Of a DNA stretch of 5,951 nt, positions 1-4,683 are shown in pieces. Under the pieces are notes generated by a model, which saw nothing but the letters and a program-made list of their open reading frames with translations, was not told the DNA's origin and ran no database searches. The stretch covers positions 1 to 5,951 of the forward strand of contig WRJP01000111.1 of the NCBI GenBank assembly GCA_009778535.1, written 5' to 3'. The translations under genes and the position numbers were made by a program. Position 1 is the first letter of the stretch. Every line of letters begins with the position of its first letter. The DNA is from Propionibacteriaceae bacterium. GTDB taxonomy: Bacteria; Actinomycetota; Actinomycetes; Propionibacteriales; Propionibacteriaceae.

Positions 1-676
1 ACAGATGCTCGACTTCTCCGACAAAACCAGCATCCCACATCTGCTGCACGCGGGTTTCGATACGTTCGTCTACCACTTCTCGCGGCAACTCCAGACCCAC
101 TTGAATCACGTTCTCAAGGGCATAACGTCCGGTTGGAATAGTCGGACTGAAGCTGCCCTCCAACTCGACGACTTCCAGCGCTCGCACTATGCGCCTACCA
201 TTTCCTGGCAGAATTCCTGCGGCGGCCGCAGGAGAAAGCGTGGCTAACTCAGCGTGCAGCGCAGTTGAACCGATCTGGAGCAGGCGACGTTCCCACTTTT
301 CGCGTACGCTCTTGTCAGTTTTCGGAAAATTGAACTCGTCGATGATCGCACGCATGTACAGTGCCGACCCGCCCACCAAGATCGGAACACAGCCGCTTTC
401 TTGCACCGCATGGATAGCCGACCTTGCTAGCACCTGGAATTCAGCGACCGATGCCTCATCGGTTATTTCCATGATGTCTATCAGATGGTGCGGCACCCCA
501 CCGCGTTCTGCGAGCGTTGGCTTTGCTGTTCCAATATCCATGCCTTTGTAGACCAGCATTGAGTCCGCGTTGATTATCTGTGCCGCTCCGATGGCTTTTG
601 CCAAAGTCACAGCTAGCTGCGATTTACCACTCGCAGTCGGCCCATTGATGGCAATCACGGCTTTACTCACACTCAT
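1..676 (-). CDS. miaA: tRNA dimethylallyltransferase MiaA (3' end cut off by window edge)
   Basis: MiaA transfers a dimethylallyl group from DMAPP to N6 of A37 in tRNAs that read UNN codons, giving i6A, the substrate of MiaB. I translated the reverse strand by hand from the ATG at 676. It is open to the window edge for 225 codons; the family is usually about 300 residues, so roughly the last quarter is missing. Visible motifs are the P-loop GPTASGKS (residues 12-19), the NADSMLVYKGMDIGTAKP block (36-53) with the conserved catalytic-type Asp38, an ILVGGSALY segment, the GNGRRIVRALEV block, and the DERIETRVQQM segment. The start is firm, because an in-frame TGA lies 9 bp upstream (683-685) and the N-terminus matches the family. 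No clear Shine-Dalgarno or promoter is seen. The gene is divergent from recA, so the two share a 204-bp control region. Confidence 0.96.
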   Translation of the reverse strand, partial: MSVSKAVIAINGPTASGKSQLAVTLAKAIGAAQIINADSMLVYKGMDIGTAKPTLAERGGVPHHLIDIMEITDEASVAEFQVLARSAIHAVQESGCVPILVGGSALYMRAIIDEFNFPKTDKSVREKWERRLLQIGSTALHAELATLSPAAAAGILPGNGRRIVRALEVVELEGSFSPTIPTGRYALENVIQVGLELPREVVDERIETRVQQMWDAGFVGEVEHL

Positions 677-748
677 ATTCTGTCAATTTCGGCAGCCAAA
701 CCAAGAAGTCTGCCCAAAGTGTCGTCGGTTGCGGCGTGTCGAACGTTT

Positions 749-764
749 TCGAACATGTGTTCTC
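749..764. promoter_or_regulatory. LexA-binding SOS box upstream of recA
   Basis: The core GAACATGTGTTC (751-762) with a preceding C fits the Gram-positive/actinobacterial LexA consensus CGAAC-N4-GTTCG except at the last base, which is T. A -10-like TAAGCT (TAnnnT) follows at 766-771, so bound LexA would cover this promoter. A transcript from it would begin near 778, about 100 nt before recA. A second TCGAAC half-site (739-744) lies exactly 10 bp upstream of the one in the box (749-754), on the same face of the helix. The site is also 75 bp upstream of miaA on the other strand. The box is seen directly; LexA binding is inferred from family knowledge. Confidence 0.85.
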
Positions 765-773
765 CTAAGCTGT

Positions 774-797
774 ACCTGGTTGTTGATAACGCCAGGT
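774..797 (+). other. Hairpin in the recA leader between the two promoters
   Basis: ACCTGG (774-779) pairs perfectly with CCAGGT (792-797). Inside it, GTT (782-784) can pair with AAC (788-790) around a GAT loop, leaving a small TT/G internal loop. It would form only in transcripts starting at the LexA-controlled promoter, because the PafBC-type promoter lies downstream. No T-run follows, so it is not an intrinsic terminator. It may have no role, may be an operator, or may affect mRNA stability. Confidence 0.4.
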
Positions 798-827
798 TCT
801 CCACAACTTGCGATTTCTTCTGGCAGA

Positions 828-850
828 TTGTCGGTGGTGATCTCTAAGGT
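828..850 (+). promoter_or_regulatory. RecA-NDp / PafBC-type DNA-damage promoter of recA
   Basis: TTGTCGGTG (828-836), exactly 8 bp (837-844), then TAAGGT (845-850) matches the mycobacterial LexA-independent damage promoter tTGTCRGtg-N8-TAnnnT at every defined position. In mycobacteria this motif is recognised with the help of the activator PafBC. Transcription would start near 857, giving a leader of about 24 nt that contains the recA Shine-Dalgarno AAAGG (869-873). With the LexA box upstream, this reproduces the two-promoter arrangement of Mycobacterium tuberculosis recA. The motif match is seen directly; PafBC control is inferred. Confidence 0.85.
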
Positions 851-880
851 GAATAGCGTAAACAGATGAAAGGTATCCAG

Positions 881-1921
881 ATGGCAAATACAGATCGAGA
901 GAAAGCCCTGCAGAACGCTTTGGCGCAGATCGAGAAGGCTCATGGCAAAGGTTCAATAATGCGGCTTGGAGATCAAACGCGTCAGCCGATTGAAGTCATT
1001 CCTACTGGTTCGATTGCCTTAGATGTTGCGCTCGGAATCGGCGGCTTGCCACGCGGTAGGGTCGTAGAAATCTACGGGCCAGAATCGTCGGGAAAGACCA
1101 CCGTCGCGCTGCATGCGATTGCTAACGCGCAAGCTGAAGGCGGCATTTGCGCCTTCATCGACGCAGAGCACGCACTTGACCCCGAATATGCCGAAAAACT
1201 CGGAGTCGATACAGCTTCGCTGCTGGTCAGCCAACCTGACAACGGCGAACAGGCATTGGAAATCGCCGACACCTTGGTACGTTCAGGCGCTTTGACGCTA
1301 ATAGTCATCGACTCGGTTGCCGCGTTGACTCCGAAAGCAGAAATCGAAGGTGAAATGGGAGACGCGCATGTCGGACTCCACGCTAGATTGATGAGTCAGG
1401 CCTTACGGAAGATGACCGGAGCGCTTAATTCTGCGAACACAACCGCGATCTTCATCAACCAACTTCGAGAGAAGATCGGCGTCATGTTTGGCTCACCGGA
1501 AACCACAACCGGAGGCCGCGCTCTAAAATTCTATGCTTCGGTAAGGCTGGAAGTGCGCCGAATCGAGACCTTAAAAGACGGCACCGAGATGGTTGGAAAC
1601 CGTACCCGCGTTAAGGTTGCTAAAAACAAGGTCGCTCCCCCATTCAAACTTGCAGAATTCGACATTCTCTACGGACAAGGAATCTCGCGCGAAGGTTCGT
1701 TGATAGATATGGGTGTGGATTGTGGAATCATTCGCAAAGCTGGGGCTTGGTACACCTATGAGTCAGATCAACTCGGTCAGGGTAAGGAGAACGCGCGCAC
1801 CTTCCTAAAGGCTAACCCCGATATCGCCAACCAAATCGAACAGCGCATCCTAACCCAACTTGGCACCAAGTCTGCGATTCCGGAAAACGTTGACCCGGAA
1901 ACCGGCGAAGTCAAGTTTTAG
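881..1921 (+). CDS. recA: Recombinase RecA
   Basis: RecA is the ATP-dependent strand-exchange protein of homologous recombination and the co-protease that triggers LexA self-cleavage. The 346-residue product has Walker A GPESSGKT (66-73), the catalytic Glu96 in AEHALDP, Walker B LIVID (140-144), loop L1 (EGEMGDAHVG), Gln194 in FINQLRE, and loop L2 with SPETTTGGRALKF. Numbering at Walker A, Glu96 and Gln194 equals that of E. coli, so no intein or insertion is present. I chose the ATG at 881: AAAGG at 869-873 is 7 nt upstream and the product then begins MANTDREKAL, as in relatives. The in-frame ATG at 866 would lie only about 9 nt into the PafBC-type transcript and has no well-spaced ribosome site. 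The C-terminal tail is short. recX follows after 3 bp. Confidence 0.98.
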   Translation: MANTDREKALQNALAQIEKAHGKGSIMRLGDQTRQPIEVIPTGSIALDVALGIGGLPRGRVVEIYGPESSGKTTVALHAIANAQAEGGICAFIDAEHALDPEYAEKLGVDTASLLVSQPDNGEQALEIADTLVRSGALTLIVIDSVAALTPKAEIEGEMGDAHVGLHARLMSQALRKMTGALNSANTTAIFINQLREKIGVMFGSPETTTGGRALKFYASVRLEVRRIETLKDGTEMVGNRTRVKVAKNKVAPPFKLAEFDILYGQGISREGSLIDMGVDCGIIRKAGAWYTYESDQLGQGKENARTFLKANPDIANQIEQRILTQLGTKSAIPENVDPETGEVKF

Positions 1922-1924
1922 TCA

Positions 1925-2485
1925 ATGTTGACTCCCTTCGATTCACCAGATGACGCTGCCGACCAGCGTGAAACTGGCTTGACTGGCGAAAACCTTGAAG
2001 CTCAGCTTGCTTATGCTAAGCAGATCGCGTTACGGCTGCTGACCAGACGTGACAGGAGCGTGGCGGAACTGCGATCCGCTTTAGCTGAAAAATCAGTTCC
2101 TGAAGCTGTCGCCGAGCAGGTATTGTCACGTTTTGGCGAAGTGGGGTTAATCAATGACACGGCTTTCGCGCAGGCATTGGTCGATTCCGGGCAGCACCAC
2201 TGTCGAAGCAGACGTGAGATCGCCTTGAAATTGCAGAAAAAAGGGCTGGAACCAGACGCAATGGCAGCGGCTTGGGAATCACTTCCAGCGGCTGCGGATC
2301 ACGATGCCGCCTTGCGCCTTGCTCAGAAAAAGACTGGTCTTTGGCAGGGCTTAGATCGAAACACTGCCTATCGCAAACTCGGTGGATTCTTGTACCGCCG
2401 TGGTTTTGATGCCGAAACCATTGCTTCGGTACTACATGAGGTTCTTTCGTTTCAACGCAGCGAAAATGATGAAGACATCAGATGA
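1925..2485 (+). CDS. recX: Regulatory protein RecX
   Basis: RecX binds RecA filaments and modulates, usually inhibits, RecA activity; it is commonly co-transcribed with recA. The 186-residue product has the RecX pattern of repeated three-helix units. A variable N-terminal stretch of about 25 residues is followed by ALRLLTRRDRSVAELRSAL (residues 35-53), SRFGEVGLINDTAFAQALVD (68-87), the basic segment CRSRREIALKLQKKGL (93-108), and a third unit near 145-174 with YRKLGGFLYRRGFD. The ATG lies 3 bp after the recA stop with no convincing Shine-Dalgarno, so translation is probably coupled to recA. The end is a TGA at 2483-2485. The family is divergent, but the position next to recA and the motifs make the call secure. 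Confidence 0.95.
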   Translation: MLTPFDSPDDAADQRETGLTGENLEAQLAYAKQIALRLLTRRDRSVAELRSALAEKSVPEAVAEQVLSRFGEVGLINDTAFAQALVDSGQHHCRSRREIALKLQKKGLEPDAMAAAWESLPAAADHDAALRLAQKKTGLWQGLDRNTAYRKLGGFLYRRGFDAETIASVLHEVLSFQRSENDEDIR

Positions 2486-2512
2486 GGAAATGACTTCTAA
2501 GCTGCCCAGACA

Positions 2513-2585
2513 CCTGTCTGAGTTCCGAGTAGCTGCGCCAGCTTCGCTGGTCGATTCGTTCTTGCGCAGTATCCGGAATGACAGG
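2513..2585. repeat. Long imperfect palindrome, candidate dispersed repeat or structured RNA
   Basis: The ends CCTGTC (2513-2518) and GACAGG (2580-2585) are exact inverted repeats. Moving inward, TTCCG (2523-2527) pairs with CGGAA (2574-2578), TA (2530-2531) with TA (2570-2571), and CTGCGC (2533-2538) with GCGCAG (2564-2569). An inner hairpin CAGC-TTC-GCTG lies at 2539-2549, and 2550-2563 stays unpaired. A smaller stem, CAGAC-ACCT-GTCTG, overlaps the left end (2507-2520). There is no T-run on either side, so it is not a classical terminator. The nested arms resemble short palindromic repeats scattered in many genomes, but only one copy is visible here. Confidence 0.55.
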
Positions 2586-2664
2586 GAAGGGGGAGGCGCC
2601 GCGGACAAGAAAGAGGATAATCCGGCATAAACGGCTAATTGTCATTGGCGTGGTTGGAGTCCAA

Positions 2665-2968
2665 TCATGTCGTTTTCCTGGCTGCCTTCCACTTGTCCCA
2701 ATATTTCTTATCTCCAAAGCCTTCAGTAATGTAGTCAATGATTCTCTGCGCCCACGCAGCTGTACTTTCCTGCACGGATTCCTGCTCAAGAACTTGGTCG
2801 AGAAAAAAGCGAACACCTTGACATACCTCTCCGAATGTCCCCCCATGCTGCGAGCACGTCACCAATTTCGTTTGCCCAAACTGGCGATCCCTCCTCAACA
2901 AGCGCTTTGCAAAGGTTATCCACATCAGTACAAAATTCTGCTAAATCTGCATAAACATGATCAGTCAC
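2665..2968 (-). pseudogene. Small acidic protein, reading frame split at a G6 run (immunity-like?)
   Basis: Starting at GTG 2968, the minus strand reads MTDHVYADLAEFCTDVDNLC and onward to AAWG, then loses sense. From the run of six G (2839-2844), a second frame continues with TFGEVCQGVRFFLDQVLEQE to the TGA at 2665-2667. Removing one G joins the two parts into a smooth 100-residue protein. By my count it has 18 acidic and 9 basic residues and five Trp (31, 42, 72, 90, 93); it has no signal peptide or membrane segment. It is probably helical and cytosolic. I do not recognise the family. Its start overlaps the end of a small basic ORF by 8 bp (GTGACTGA), the coupling often seen between a toxin and its immunity gene. 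That role is inference. The shift may be a true mutation, slippage-based switching or a sequencing error. Confidence 0.6.
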
Positions 2969-3068
2969 GACACCACGCTACCAAATTGATAGTGTCGTTA
3001 CGGACGGCATCATGTTTGTTGTTCCCTATCTTCGGGACGCGTCGCCAGGATTTTTTGGGATAGAACAT
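2961..3068 (-). pseudogene. 35-codon basic ORF, possible remnant of a larger gene's 3' end
   Basis: From ATG 3068 the minus strand encodes 35 residues containing KKSWRRVPKIGNNKHDAVRN (5-24) and ending NLVAWCRD, with 8 basic and 3 acidic residues. The frame is open further upstream to a TAG near 3113 but loses protein-like character there. The stop TGA (2961-2963) lies inside the first codons of the next minus-strand ORF, so the two are in translational-coupling geometry. It looks more like the C-terminal tail of a longer protein, for example a secreted nuclease-type toxin, than a complete gene. I cannot name a family, and an ORF this short could be chance. Confidence 0.35.
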
Positions 3069-3213
3069 GGCAGCTGCAAAAATGGTCAAGCAGTCAGTTA
3101 CGCGATTGGGTGTATTCTAACCCCAATGGTATGAACGGAGAGAAAACGCAGGTTATATCGCCGTAAAAGCCAGTGAACTTGAATTTTGATGAGGACTGAA
3201 CCTCGCCAGCTCA

Positions 3214-3236
3214 GCGCTGCCAGATATTGGCAGTGC
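3214..3236 (+). other. Perfect-stem hairpin upstream of rny
   Basis: CTGCCA (3217-3222) pairs with TGGCAG (3228-3233) around the loop GATAT. GCG (3214-3216) and TGC (3234-3236) extend the stem to 9 pairs, one of them G-T. It ends 44 bp before the rny ATG. No T-run follows, so it is unlikely to be an intrinsic terminator. It could be an operator for a dimeric regulator or a leader structure involved in mRNA processing of rny. Confidence 0.5.
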
Positions 3237-3280
3237 AATTCGACGTTGACTGGTGTACCTGCAAAGACGGGAAACGAGCA

Positions 3281-4648
3281 ATGGATTTTGTAACTCTGCT
3301 AGTGATATTGACTGTCGTGGTCGTGGCAGTACTTACCCTCGTGATCATTTTCCTGCTACTGCGTTTACGCAAGGCAGACACCAGTTCAGACAAAGAGCTG
3401 AATCGTCGACATGGACAGCTAGATCGTCTGGAAAAACAATTGGCAAAGCAAGCCAGAGCACTACATGAACAGCAGGTCTCATTAGATGAGGCCGAGGCTG
3501 AGCGGTTGATCGAGCTCGGAAAGATAGCGGAATTGACCCCTGATGCTGCAAAAGCGGAGTTGATTGCCCAAATTGAACATGAGGCCAGGCTACGCGGTGC
3601 CCAACTTGCCCGTGACATCGAAGCCGACGCACGTCGTGAAGGAGAAGCCCGCGCCAAAGAAATCATAGCTTGCGCGATACAGCGGATAGCTTCCGAAGCG
3701 ACTGCTGAATCTTCGGTGGTGATGGTGGCGCTGCCCGGCGAAGAAATGAAAGGACGTATCATCGGTCGTGAAGGCCGGAACATCAGAGCCTTCGAGCAGA
3801 CGACAGGTGTAAACGTCATGATTGACGACACTCCAGGTATGGTGTTGCTTTCGAGTTTTGATCCAATCCGCAAAGAAATCGCTCGGGCGACTTTAGAAGA
3901 TTTAGTGACAGATGGTCGCATTCATCCAGCTCGAATCGAAGAAGCCCACGAGCGAGCGAAACGAAAAATCGACGCAGCCGGACTGCGAGCTGCCGAAGAT
4001 GCCTTACTTGAGTTGGGAATATCAGATTTGAACCCAGAACTGCTCCCATTCATTGCTGGTCTCCACTACCGCACCTCGTTTGGGCAAAACGTATTAGCGC
4101 ACTCAATCGAATGCGGACAACTTGCAGCGCTGATGGCCGCAGAACTTGGAATCGATCAAGATAGCTGTAAACGTGCCGCATTTCTGCATGACATCGGAAA
4201 AGCCTTAACCCATGAATCAGAAGGATCACATGCTCAAGTCGGAGCTGATCTGGCACGCCGTTGCGGCGAAAATCCCGATGTGGTTCATGCAATCGGAGCG
4301 CACCACGACGAAGTGGAACCGCGCACACTGGAGGCTTTCCTTACCCAAGCAGCGGACGCAATTTCTGGGTCGCGCCCGGGTGCGCGCCGCGAGAGCATGG
4401 AAGCCTACGTAAAACGCCTAGAACGCCTTGAGGCAATCGCTACCGAACATGTCGGCGTAGAGCGAGCCTTTGCGATGCAGGCCGGAAGGGAAGTACGGGT
4501 CATGGTGCAACCTGAACAGGTGAGCGACCTTGAAGCCTCCACTATCGCCGATGCCATCGCCAGACATATAGAAGAAGAATTGACCTACCCAGGGTCGATA
4601 AAAGTAGTAGTAGTGAGAGAATCTCGCGCCTCGGCATTGGCGCGGTGA
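3281..4648 (+). CDS. rny: Ribonuclease Y
   Basis: RNase Y is a membrane-anchored endoribonuclease that starts mRNA decay and processing. The 455-residue product begins with a single hydrophobic membrane anchor (about residues 3-28, ending in basic LRLRK). A charged helical coiled-coil region follows to about residue 143. Then come the KH RNA-binding domain with GRIIGREGRNIR (158-169) and the HD metal-dependent phosphohydrolase domain with His274 in LAHSIE, His303-Asp304 in FLHDIGK, HHD at 341-343 and Asp359 in AADAISGSRPGARRES. I chose the ATG at 3281 because it places the anchor at the N-terminus; the frame is open to TTG 3227, but those extra 18 residues are polar and unlike the family. GGGAA at 3269-3273 is a weak ribosome site. 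Many family members are about 520 residues, so the coiled coil is short here. No convincing promoter is seen. Confidence 0.96.
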   Translation: MDFVTLLVILTVVVVAVLTLVIIFLLLRLRKADTSSDKELNRRHGQLDRLEKQLAKQARALHEQQVSLDEAEAERLIELGKIAELTPDAAKAELIAQIEHEARLRGAQLARDIEADARREGEARAKEIIACAIQRIASEATAESSVVMVALPGEEMKGRIIGREGRNIRAFEQTTGVNVMIDDTPGMVLLSSFDPIRKEIARATLEDLVTDGRIHPARIEEAHERAKRKIDAAGLRAAEDALLELGISDLNPELLPFIAGLHYRTSFGQNVLAHSIECGQLAALMAAELGIDQDSCKRAAFLHDIGKALTHESEGSHAQVGADLARRCGENPDVVHAIGAHHDEVEPRTLEAFLTQAADAISGSRPGARRESMEAYVKRLERLEAIATEHVGVERAFAMQAGREVRVMVQPEQVSDLEASTIADAIARHIEEELTYPGSIKVVVVRESRASALAR

Positions 4649-4668
4649 ATACATCCGACCGCTCCCGG

Positions 4669-4674
4669 TAAGAT
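4669..4674 (+). promoter_or_regulatory. Candidate -10 element for a leaderless miaB transcript
   Basis: TAAGAT fits the actinobacterial TAnnnT -10 pattern and ends 9 bp before the miaB ATG. Transcription starting about 7-10 bp downstream would begin at or next to the ATG. miaB has no Shine-Dalgarno, which fits a leaderless mRNA, common in actinobacteria. The -35 region is weak (GTGAAT at 4645-4650, spacer 18). miaB may also be read through from rny, whose stop is 35 bp upstream. Confidence 0.5.
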
Positions 4675-4683
4675 TGTCTGGCT

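Larger units (their letters stand above)
2486..3280. other. Islet between recX and rny without a confident plus-strand gene
   Basis: About 800 bp separate recX from the chosen rny start. The left part (2513-2585) is a long imperfect palindrome. The middle (2665-3068) has minus-strand coding character in two overlapping pieces. The right part (3069-3280) shows no recognisable gene, only a hairpin at 3214-3236. Hand counting gives 52 G+C of 120 at 2881-3000, against 69 of 120 in two recA lines (1081-1140 and 1501-1560). The composition and opposite coding strand suggest inserted or decayed accessory DNA. Confidence 0.6.

Noticed and set aside
866..880. The upstream ATG at 866 as the recA start (five extra residues).
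   Set aside because: AAGGT at 846-850 is too far away and is part of the -10 element. The ATG would sit about 9 nt into the short transcript, while the ATG at 881 has AAAGG at ideal spacing and the family N-terminus.
2490..2630. A 46-codon plus-strand ORF (starting MTSKLPRHLSEF) right after recX, with GAGG overlapping the recX stop.
   Set aside because: Most of it lies across the long palindrome at 2513-2585, the GAGG-to-ATG spacing is only 2 nt, the C-terminal part is low-complexity, and no family is recognisable. It could be a real small coupled gene, but I would not call it.
2478..2846. A 122-codon minus-strand ORF after recX.
   Set aside because: It crosses the palindrome and overlaps the split acidic gene in another frame; the translation shows no protein-like pattern.
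3036..3056. GACGCGTC palindrome followed by a T6 run, considered as a terminator.
   Set aside because: The palindrome has no loop and is separated from the T-run by 8 nt, so no terminator hairpin forms.
3106..3135. TTGGGT and TATGAA, 18 bp apart, as an rny promoter.
   Set aside because: The match to consensus at -35 is weak and the implied leader is over 130 nt; nothing distinguishes it from chance.
3227..3280. The TTG at 3227 as the rny start.
   Set aside because: It lies inside the hairpin with no ribosome site and adds polar residues before the membrane anchor, unlike the family.
3211..3921. A 236-codon minus-strand ORF opposite rny.
   Set aside because: It is antisense to the well-supported RNase Y gene and its Ser/Arg-rich translation is typical of a shadow frame.
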